A program made the position numbers and the translations under genes. The notes under the pieces were generated by a model. It ran no database searches. It saw only the letters and a program-made list of their open reading frames with translations, and had not been told where the DNA came from. Source: Acidimicrobiales bacterium (GTDB taxonomy: Bacteria > Actinomycetota > Acidimicrobiia > Acidimicrobiales > UBA8190). Taken from it: DNA of 58,076 bases. Shown here in pieces: positions 18,534 to 26,430 of the stretch. The stretch covers positions 1 through 58,076 of the forward strand of contig JARLGQ010000077.1 in assembly GCA_031292675.1 (NCBI GenBank), in the 5' to 3' direction. How positions within the stretch are numbered: the first letter of the stretch is position 1; each line of letters opens with the position of its first letter.

Positions 18534-19295
18534 TCAGCCCGGGAGGCGGCGCCACAACCCCCGCGGCAGCAGACGCAGCATGGCGAACACGAGGCGCAAC
18601 GAGCCCGGTGACCACACGACCGCCGACGAGCGCTCCATGCCCGCAATCACATCTGCGGCCACGGCCTCGCGAGTGGTAGCGAAGGGCGCTGGGTCACGTC
18701 CCTTGGTCATGCGAGTGGCGACCCAACCCGGACGGACGATCATGAGCGAAGCGCCCGAATCCCGGAGGGCCTCGCCCAAGCCTTGCGCAAAGGCATCGAG
18801 CCCGGCTTTGGAGGCCCCGTAGAGGTAGTTCGCACGGCGCACACGCACACCCGCCACCGACGAAAGCACGATGATCCGACCGTGGCCCTGCTGCCGTAGC
18901 ACCACGGCGAACGCCGACAACACCGCAGCGGGCCCGGTGCTGTTCGTCGAAAGCACCCGAGCCACTGCTTCGGGGTCGAGCTCGTCGCGAGGTTGGTCCC
19001 CGAGCACGCCGGTGGCCACCAGGATCATGTCCACCTGGCCCAGTCGGGTCGATGCGTCTCGAACGACGGCATCGGCTCGGGCGAAATCGGTGACGTCGAA
19101 CGTCAACACGTCCACCTGCTGCGCCCCCAGCGCCTGCAGCTCCCTGGCGGCCATAGCAAGGCCGATCTCGTCGCGCCCGATGAGCACGATGCGACGCAGA
19201 CGGCGCGCCACCAACGAGCGGAGCACAGCCCGGGCGATGTCGGACGTCCCACCCACCACCACCGCGCTCTGGGGCATCCCCATGGCGTCATTCAT
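18534..19295 (-). CDS. dprE2: Decaprenylphospho-beta-D-erythro-pentofuranosid-2-ulose 2-reductase (SDR), DprE2-like
   Basis: 253 aa from Met at 19295; VVVGGTSDIARAV, YLYGASKAGLDAFAQGL; adjacent to dprE1. Confidence 0.8.
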   Translation of the reverse strand: MNDAMGMPQSAVVVGGTSDIARAVLRSLVARRLRRIVLIGRDEIGLAMAARELQALGAQQVDVLTFDVTDFARADAVVRDASTRLGQVDMILVATGVLGDQPRDELDPEAVARVLSTNSTGPAAVLSAFAVVLRQQGHGRIIVLSSVAGVRVRRANYLYGASKAGLDAFAQGLGEALRDSGASLMIVRPGWVATRMTKGRDPAPFATTREAVAADVIAGMERSSAVVWSPGSLRLVFAMLRLLPRGLWRRLPG

Positions 19296-19320
19296 CGGGC
19301 ATCGTCCGACGTGCGACCGT

Positions 19321-20784
19321 TCATCTGACAACGTCCTCTTCAGGTCCCGGGTTCGATCGGCCCCGGCGGGAGGCTCGAAGCGGCGAGTGCATCGAGACCA
19401 ACCCGAGACGACGGGCGAGGTCGGACACGAACGTGCCACCGGGATCGACCCGGTCACGGGTGACGCGCCACTCGGGCAGGCGGGGGTACATGGTCTTGAG
19501 CATCTCGGGGCGCAAGCGAGAGTCCTTGGCGAGATACACCCGCCCCCCTGCACCGGCCACGATCTCGTCGAGCGCGTCGAGCAGCGGCCCGAGCCCGGGC
19601 GGTCCCACCGGCATGTCCAGCGCCAGCGTCCACCCCTGGACGGGGAAGGAGAGGGGACCCGGGTCTGCATCCCCGAATCGCTTCAGGACGGCCAGGAACG
19701 ACGCCACGCGTCCTTCGCTCAACCGCCGGAGCACGTCGAGCAGCGAGTCTTCAGCTCCGAACGGTACGACGAACTGGTACTGGACCATCCCCCAGGGCCC
19801 GTAAAGGCGATTCCAGGCGCCGACCCCGTCGAGGGGGTGGAAGAAGGCAGCCATGGCCTGGAGCTCCCCGGTCCGTGCCCGGGGAGCCTTTCGGAACCAG
19901 AACTCGTTGAACGCTGCCACTGTCAAGGGATTCAGCAGGCCCGGCGGTGGAGTCGCCGGCACCTGGGCACGCACCTGGGGGGCGAAACACAGCGCATCGC
20001 CGCGACGAGCCGTCGGGAGGTCCGCCAGTCGAGCATGGTCTGCCCGGGTGAGCACGGCGCGACCCAACTTGGCTCCGCGCGCCAAGCAGTCGATCCAGGC
20101 CACCGAGTACCGGTATTCGGCGTCGCGTCGCGCCATGCGCTCCATGCAGTCGTCGAGGTTCGCCGCCCTCTCGGTGTCCACCATCATGATGGCGGTCTCG
20201 ACCGGGAGCATCCGAAGCGTCGCTTCGACGACGGCCCCGGTCATGCCCATACCGCCGGCGGTGGCCCAGAACAGCTCGGGATCGCGCTCGGGCGAGATCT
20301 CGAGGCGCCCCGACGGCGTGGCGAGTGAGAGGCGGGTGACGTAGGAGCAGAACGAGCCGTCGCGGTGGTGGTTCTTGCCATGGATGTCGGCTGCGATGGC
20401 CCCCCCCACGGTCACGTACCGGGTCCCGGGTGTGACGGGGACGAACCAGCCTCGCGGCACAAATGCGCGCAAGAGGGCGTCGATGCTCGTCCCCGACCCG
20501 ACTCGTACCAAGCCGGCTCCGGGGTCGAAATCAAGCACCCCGTCGAGTCCGGTCGTGTCGATCACGATGCCCCCGGCGCACTGGGCGGCATCACCGTACG
20601 AACGCGCCAGCCCCCGCGCCACGATGCCTTGTCCGCTCTCGGCGGCGCTCGACACGAGTCGGTCGACCTCGAGACCGGACCGAACCTGAGCTACATCACA
20701 CGCGCTTGGAGCGGTACGACCCCAACCAGTCAGGGTCTGGCGCGTTGTGGGGACCCCGTACGGCTTGGGACTGGCACCGCTCAC
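19321..20784 (-). CDS. dprE1: Decaprenylphosphoryl-beta-D-ribose 2'-oxidase (FAD-dependent), DprE1-like
   Basis: GARGLARSYGDAA-type FAD region (IVARGLARSYGDAAQCAGG), HGKNHHRDGSF, GWTLALDMPV, AKDSRLRPEMLKTMYPRLPEW; GTG start at 20784 overlaps ubiA stop (GTGA). Confidence 0.88.
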   Translation of the reverse strand: MSGASPKPYGVPTTRQTLTGWGRTAPSACDVAQVRSGLEVDRLVSSAAESGQGIVARGLARSYGDAAQCAGGIVIDTTGLDGVLDFDPGAGLVRVGSGTSIDALLRAFVPRGWFVPVTPGTRYVTVGGAIAADIHGKNHHRDGSFCSYVTRLSLATPSGRLEISPERDPELFWATAGGMGMTGAVVEATLRMLPVETAIMMVDTERAANLDDCMERMARRDAEYRYSVAWIDCLARGAKLGRAVLTRADHARLADLPTARRGDALCFAPQVRAQVPATPPPGLLNPLTVAAFNEFWFRKAPRARTGELQAMAAFFHPLDGVGAWNRLYGPWGMVQYQFVVPFGAEDSLLDVLRRLSEGRVASFLAVLKRFGDADPGPLSFPVQGWTLALDMPVGPPGLGPLLDALDEIVAGAGGRVYLAKDSRLRPEMLKTMYPRLPEWRVTRDRVDPGGTFVSDLARRLGLVSMHSPLRASRRGRSNPGPEEDVVR

Positions 20785-21725
20785 GCGTAGATGCCGACGG
20801 CGACGACCGTCACCCATATGAGGCCCAGCACTTGCAGTGTGCGGTCCCGCAAGGCCAATTCCTCGGGCGCTCCCCCCAGACCCCGGGCAAACCGCAGTTC
20901 CACATGCAAGATGGCGATCACGAACGGGGCGATCGACAACTCGAACCAAATCGGGTGATGACCGTGGCCCCCCTGGGCCGAGCGTTCGAAGGCCCAGAGG
21001 CAATACGCAGTCACCGTGACCGACGCCGCCAGTAGGCGCACGGAACGGAGGAACGCTTCCGGGTATTCGCTCAAGGAGGGGCGGTGCACCCCCCTCTGCT
21101 CGCCGAGCTCGAGATGCTCGGCACTGCGCTTGCCTGTGACGATGAGGAGTGATCCGAACGATGACACGATGATGAACCAGTTCGACAGCGGCACCCCGGT
21201 GGCAACTCCCCCGGCGATGGCGCGGAGCACGAACCCCGTCGAGACACAGGCCAGATCGACCACTGGCTCGTGCTTGAGGCGCACCGAATACGCGGTGGTC
21301 ACCGCCACATAGATGGCGACGACGAGGGCCAGATGGCTGCCCCCCAGCAACCAGGCGAGTCCGATGGAGGCCACCATGAGGCACGTGCCCACTGCGACCG
21401 CGAGACGAACGGGCACCAGACCTGCCGCCACGGGCCGCAGGCGCTTGACGGAGTGTTGTCGATCCGCCTCGATGTCGAGTGTGTCGTTGACGAAATAGGT
21501 GCCCGAAGCGGCCAGACAGAAGACCGCGAAAGCACCGGCGGCGTGGGCGGCGACGTTCCCATGGAAGAGCACACCCGCAGCACCCGGAGCGGCGAAGACG
21601 AGGAAGTTCTTCACCCAGTGGCGGGGTCGGGCGACGCGGACGAGTCCACGCCACGGCGCGACACGATGCCGACCGTTGTCGGAAGGGTGTTGAACGTCGG
21701 GCGGTTCTATGGAGACACGCCCCAT
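20781..21725 (-). CDS. ubiA: Decaprenyl-phosphate phosphoribosyltransferase (UbiA family)
   Basis: VARPRHWVKNFLVFAAP; YFVNDTLDIEADRQHSVKRLRP; multi-TM; operon with dprE1/dprE2. Upstream Met at 21776 also possible. Confidence 0.85.
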   Translation of the reverse strand: MGRVSIEPPDVQHPSDNGRHRVAPWRGLVRVARPRHWVKNFLVFAAPGAAGVLFHGNVAAHAAGAFAVFCLAASGTYFVNDTLDIEADRQHSVKRLRPVAAGLVPVRLAVAVGTCLMVASIGLAWLLGGSHLALVVAIYVAVTTAYSVRLKHEPVVDLACVSTGFVLRAIAGGVATGVPLSNWFIIVSSFGSLLIVTGKRSAEHLELGEQRGVHRPSLSEYPEAFLRSVRLLAASVTVTAYCLWAFERSAQGGHGHHPIWFELSIAPFVIAILHVELRFARGLGGAPEELALRDRTLQVLGLIWVTVVAVGIYA

Positions 21726-21984
21726 GTCCTCGGACAGGTCAGTCAATCTGCGGATCCCCTCCGGGCCATGCACCACGTCGGAACCGACGCCTCATGGAGG
21801 TACCGGCCCATCAGCCTAACCGCAGAGTCATGGGCATGCGACAACCCAAACGTTGACCCATCCCGACGACACGCTGGCCACGTGCTCCCGGCCCCCGGAC
21901 ACTGTCCAGCTGGCCTTGTCCTCGCGACAGGGCACCCTCATTGCCCAGGAGTCTGACCGGTCCAACCTGAAGCGCTCATGAAGA

Positions 21985-22115
21985 AGAGAGCCGGTCAGCA
22001 CTTCTTGAGGATCGATGATCGGGCACTTGCTCTGAAGATCGACCAGGTCGATGCTGACAATCGTGTTGTCGAGGAATGCGAGGAAGAGCACGACAAAAAG
22101 GATGCCAGTGCGACC
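21985..22115 (-). pseudogene. Possible remnant of the first TM of an MFS (DHA2-like) transporter
   Basis: Minus frame within ORF 21828-22583 reads GILFVVLFLAFLDNTIVSIDLVDLQSKCPIID, resembling the LFLAFLDNTIVxVALPxIQ start of DHA2 MFS proteins; no MFS continuation seen. Confidence 0.25.
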
Positions 22116-22265
22116 GCCTGGGCCCGAGACCCCCAGTTCGACCTCCGCGCCGGGGACCGCGCCGGTGACGACGGCGTTCCTACCGATGCCGGAGTCCACG
22201 CCGACAGGTATCCCAGAGCACCGCCATCGCTGACCTCCGAGCAGTCGAGGACGTAGTTTTGGTCG

Positions 22266-24497
22266 GTGCCGCACGGCAGACGCCCCGCCTGTCGATTTCG
22301 CCACGACATCGAGGGGATGCGGGCCGTGGCCATCTCGGCGGTGGTCCTGTACCACGCCCATGTGAGCCTGTTGCGGGGGGGTTTCACGGGGGTGGACGAC
22401 TTCTACGTCATCTCCGGGTTCTTGATCACGGGTCTGCTCTGGCGACAGCTGGAGCGAGAAGGGCGGTTGTCTCTCCGGTCGTTCTACGGTCGTCGCATCC
22501 GTCGCCTCCTGCCCATGTCGTTCGTGGTCCTGGTGGCGACGGCCTTCGCCTCGTATTCCCTGCTGCCGCCGTTGCAGACCCATGTCGTCCTCAAAGACGG
22601 GATCTCGAGCGCCCTGTACGTTTCGAACTATCGCTTCGCAGCACTGCAGACCAGCTACTTGACGTCCAACGCACTTCCTTCACCATTTCAGCAGTACTGG
22701 TCTCTGAGCCTCGAGGAACAGTTCTATCTGATCTGGCCCGCGCTCTTGCTGGCCGGATCGATGTTGTGGCTGCGCTGGCGACGCCGTCCCTCACCGTCGC
22801 GCATCGGGGCCATCACCGTGGTGGGCGCTCTTGGGGTGGCTTCCTTTGCGCTCGGGGTGTGGTTGACACGCGTCTCGCAACCGTGGGCCTTCTTCTCGCT
22901 GCCCAGTCGCGCCTGGGAGCTGTCCGCGGGCGCCGTCATCGCCCTCGCCGCGCCCTGGATCAGCGGCCTGTCCCAACGCCAGGCCGCCGTGCTCGGATGG
23001 ACCGGGTTGGCAACGGTGGTGGGCTCGGCTCTGATCTTGTCCGGCTCGGTGCCGTATCCCGGCGTGGCCGCTCTCGCTCCGGTCCTGGGGACCGCCGCCG
23101 TCATCGCGTCGGGCTGTGCCGCTCCTCGGAACGGGCCCATCCTCGTGCTGGGCCGGATCGGCGCGCAGGTCATCGGTCGGGTGTCGTACTCGTGGTACCT
23201 CTGGCATTGGCCCGTGCTCATCCTGGCGCCGGCGCTGTTCGGCCACCCCCTTTCGCTCGGCGCCAATCTGGGCCTGGCCGCCGGCAGCCTGGTGATAGCA
23301 GTCATCTCGTTCGTGGCCGTGGAGAACCCCTTGCGCAGATGGACGTGGCTGCGCGTTGAGCCCCGACGCATCCTTCGTCTCGCTGGTGCCATGACCGCAA
23401 CGGCGGTGGCGTTGTGTGGGGTGTCGATGGTGGCCCTGCCGTCCCTCAAGGGTCACGGTGTCGCCCGGGTGGCCAGACTCTCTGCCGCTCCGGTCGCGAC
23501 ACGTGAGCCACTGCAGCCGTCGACATCGGCCACCGACCTCGACCCCTACAGCGCCGCGCTCACGAGCGCCACGGTCCAGGTGCAACGGGCCGTGGCCGAT
23601 TCGCTGCCGGTTAACGACGTCCCGGTCAACCTGACACCCTCGCTACCCGCGGCCAACGGTGACGAACCCCCGGTCTTCGTCGACGGGTGCTTGGACTCGT
23701 ACCTTCCCACCGCGGTCGGAGCCTGTGATTTCGGTGATACCTCTTCGCACACTTCCATCGTCTTGTTCGGTGACTCCCACGCAGCCATGTGGTTCCCGGC
23801 CGTGGACAGCGCAGCCAACAAGTTCGGATTGAACCTCTACACCTGGACGAAGGCCACATGCCCGCCCCTCATCCTTCCCATCTTCAGTCCGGTCCTGGGC
23901 AGGAACTACTCGGAGTGCGCCGAGTGGCGCCAGAACGTGCTGGCCCGGATCGCGCAGGTCCGCCCCGCCCTGGTCATCTTGGGCGTGGCCCGCCACTACA
24001 CCGACATCTACGGTTTCACGCCCTACGGTTCGCAGTGGCTCCAGGGCCTGTCTTCGATGATCACCGATATCCGCCGGCTCGGCCCGAAGGTGCTCGTCAT
24101 GGGCCCGATACCCAAGCCGCCCTTCAACGCCCCGGGCTGTCTCTCGGTCCACTTGACGTCGGCCACGGCGTGCACCGTCGCCCTGCCCCAAGGCCTGAAC
24201 GTGCCGGGAAAACTGTCCGAGGAACGTGTTGTCGCAGCGGCAGGGGGAAGCTATCTCGACCCCGACCCGTGGTTCTGCACTTCGACCACATGCGCGGTCA
24301 TGGTGGACAACCTCCTTGTCTACCGTGACGACAACCACATCACAGCCACCTACGCGTCGTACCTGGGCCCCGCTCTCATCGACGAGCTGGGTCTGGTACT
24401 CGACAACGCTTCCCCGATCCCGGCCCTGACCCCGACCTCGGTCCCGCCCAGCGCCCCGAGGTCAAAGGCACGAACGCCCAGCTCGTCGCGCAGCTGA
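22266..24497 (+). CDS. Acyltransferase 3 family (OafA/YrhL-like) with C-terminal SGNH domain
   Basis: DIEGMRAVAISAVVLYHAHVSLLRGGFTGVDDFYVISGFLITGLL; YGRRIRRLLPMS; SGNH FGDSHAAMWFPAV; GTG start. Confidence 0.88.
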   Translation: MPHGRRPACRFRHDIEGMRAVAISAVVLYHAHVSLLRGGFTGVDDFYVISGFLITGLLWRQLEREGRLSLRSFYGRRIRRLLPMSFVVLVATAFASYSLLPPLQTHVVLKDGISSALYVSNYRFAALQTSYLTSNALPSPFQQYWSLSLEEQFYLIWPALLLAGSMLWLRWRRRPSPSRIGAITVVGALGVASFALGVWLTRVSQPWAFFSLPSRAWELSAGAVIALAAPWISGLSQRQAAVLGWTGLATVVGSALILSGSVPYPGVAALAPVLGTAAVIASGCAAPRNGPILVLGRIGAQVIGRVSYSWYLWHWPVLILAPALFGHPLSLGANLGLAAGSLVIAVISFVAVENPLRRWTWLRVEPRRILRLAGAMTATAVALCGVSMVALPSLKGHGVARVARLSAAPVATREPLQPSTSATDLDPYSAALTSATVQVQRAVADSLPVNDVPVNLTPSLPAANGDEPPVFVDGCLDSYLPTAVGACDFGDTSSHTSIVLFGDSHAAMWFPAVDSAANKFGLNLYTWTKATCPPLILPIFSPVLGRNYSECAEWRQNVLARIAQVRPALVILGVARHYTDIYGFTPYGSQWLQGLSSMITDIRRLGPKVLVMGPIPKPPFNAPGCLSVHLTSATACTVALPQGLNVPGKLSEERVVAAAGGSYLDPDPWFCTSTTCAVMVDNLLVYRDDNHITATYASYLGPALIDELGLVLDNASPIPALTPTSVPPSAPRSKARTPSSSRS

Positions 24498-24613
24498 ATG
24501 CGGATGCTGCCATCGAGGCCCTCTCAGGGCGCGCCCTCATACCGAGGACGAACGGGGCGGGCGGATCGTGCCGGCCGGCTCTGAACGGTTCTGCCCATGG
24601 CAGGAATACGGAG

Positions 24614-24970
24614 ATGTTGCGCCTAGGCCATCTCAACATCGGCGTCGCCGACATCGACCAGTCGTGTGACTTCTACGGCAAGTGGTTCGGCTTCGACCGT
24701 CTGATGGCCGAGTACGAGGACGGGACGCGGTTCATCACCGACGCTTCAGGCTTCGAGCTCGGACTCCATCCCGGCGGCTCAGCCGGACCAGGACGCGATT
24801 GGCATTTCGGGTTCATCGCGTCCGACCCGGAAACCGTCACCGACCTGATGTCGGCGATGACGACTTCCGGATTGACCATCATGGAGCCCGAGAACACGGG
24901 TGGCTACGTCGGATACAAGTGCGAGGACCCGGACGGCCACACCGTGGAGGTGTACTTCGAGCCTCGTTGA
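24614..24970 (+). CDS. Glyoxalase/VOC family protein
   Basis: LRLGHLNIGVADIDQSCDFYGKWFGF...YKCEDPDGHTVEVYFEPR. Confidence 0.85.
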   Translation: MLRLGHLNIGVADIDQSCDFYGKWFGFDRLMAEYEDGTRFITDASGFELGLHPGGSAGPGRDWHFGFIASDPETVTDLMSAMTTSGLTIMEPENTGGYVGYKCEDPDGHTVEVYFEPR

Positions 24971-25035
24971 ACCACATTCGTCGACGAGGGCCTGCAGCCG
25001 GCGGCAGCATCGGCCAGACTGTGACGGGAGGTGAT

Positions 25036-26247
25036 GTGGTGCCATACAACTCCGGCCGGATCGCCCACGACGCCGACGCGCACATCATGGAGACCCCGAC
25101 GTGGCTCAAGGACCACGCCGATCCCGGCGTCCGTGACCGGATCGAGGCCCTCACGTATCCGGGGGGGAACGAGTTGCGTCAGACCGGCGACCCTGACGAT
25201 CAGCGCCGCAACCTGCTCGACTCGTTCGATCGACTCACGGCCGTGCACGGGTCCGACGATTACGTGGCACGAGAGGCCGACGAGATCATGAGCCGCAAGA
25301 ACTTCGCCGCCACCGGCTCGTTCATCGCGGCCGACCGTTCGCGCGCTCTGGACCTGCTGGGCTTCTCGAGCCAGCTCGTCTTCAACACATTCCACAACAG
25401 GCGCCTCCACGATTGGGAGCACGGCGGAGACCTCGAGCTCGCCTACGGGGCAGCCCGTGCCCACAACCGCGGCATGGTGGAATTCTGCTCGGTCGACCCC
25501 CGTCTCCTGCCGACCTGCTACGTGCCCCTCGTCGACTTTCCACAGGCGCTCTCCATGGCCAACGAAGCCATCGCCATGGGAGCGGCCGCCCTTCTCGTGG
25601 CCTCGGGCTGCCCGCCAGCGCACTCGCCCAGCCACATCGGCCTCGACCCGGTGTGGGCGAGCGCCCAGGAGGCAGGCATCTGCGTGGTCTTCCACGTCGG
25701 GGGGACCGGTGACCTCATCGACAGGAACTACTTCCGCAACGGTCTCCCTGTCCCACCCGACTTCCACGGCGGCGAGGAGAACTTCCGCTCAGTCGACTAC
25801 ATGGGGATTCCAGGGCCCCCGTCCCAGACCCTCGCCACGATGATCTTCGACGGCGTCCTCGAGCGCTTCCCCCGTCTTCGCATCGGCGTGATCGAGCAAG
25901 GAGCGGTCTGGGTGCCGTCGTGGTTGCGGCAGATGGAGGCGGCTGTGGACGCCTTCACCCGCCACGAAGAGCGCATCCGCGCCCTGTCGCTGAGGCCGTC
26001 CGAGTACGTGCGCCGCCAGGTGAGGTTCACCCCCTATCCGACCGAGGACGTCGGGTGGATCATCGGGCAGAGTGGGCCGGACCTGTGCATGTTCTCGTCC
26101 GACTACCCCCATGTCGAGGGGGGCCGCAGGCCCATCGAGCGCTTCGAGGCCACCATGGCCGAAGTGGCCGAGGACGCCAAGCGGCGGTTCTACAGCGAGA
26201 ACTTCCTCGACCTCCTGGGTTCTGCGGCACGCGCACTGGCAGCGTGA
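25036..26247 (+). CDS. Amidohydrolase family (PF04909-type) protein
   Basis: DADAHIMETPTWLKDHA; EFCSVDPRLLPTCYVPL; VFHVGGTGD; FSSDYPHVEGGRRPIERFE; GTG start preceded by GGGAGG. Confidence 0.8.
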   Translation: MVPYNSGRIAHDADAHIMETPTWLKDHADPGVRDRIEALTYPGGNELRQTGDPDDQRRNLLDSFDRLTAVHGSDDYVAREADEIMSRKNFAATGSFIAADRSRALDLLGFSSQLVFNTFHNRRLHDWEHGGDLELAYGAARAHNRGMVEFCSVDPRLLPTCYVPLVDFPQALSMANEAIAMGAAALLVASGCPPAHSPSHIGLDPVWASAQEAGICVVFHVGGTGDLIDRNYFRNGLPVPPDFHGGEENFRSVDYMGIPGPPSQTLATMIFDGVLERFPRLRIGVIEQGAVWVPSWLRQMEAAVDAFTRHEERIRALSLRPSEYVRRQVRFTPYPTEDVGWIIGQSGPDLCMFSSDYPHVEGGRRPIERFEATMAEVAEDAKRRFYSENFLDLLGSAARALAA

Positions 26248-26430
26248 GCAAACGCTGCTCCCGGGCGATTCGCGCCATGACCAGGCAAGAAGACCTCGGA
26301 ATCGTCGCCGTGAACACGTTGGGACGCCGGAGCGCAGCGGTGGGCGCCGTACAACGCTGAACGGCACAGCGGGGGTGCGATCAACACTCGAGGGCGCCCG
26401 CTCGATTAGACAAAGGGCAGAGTCCCGACC

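Noticed and set aside
20785-21654. N-terminal extension of the 777-aa frame upstream of dprE1
   Set aside because: This part is out-of-frame reading of ubiA; the GTG at 20784 with GTGA overlap gives a DprE1-sized protein.
22259-23359. 366-aa plus-strand ORF overlapping the acyltransferase
   Set aside because: Arg-rich alternate-frame reading; the 743-aa frame carries the acyltransferase 3 and SGNH motifs.
24682-25035. N-terminal extension of the amidohydrolase frame
   Set aside because: Overlaps the VOC gene in another frame; GTG at 25036 preceded by GGGAGG is the better start.
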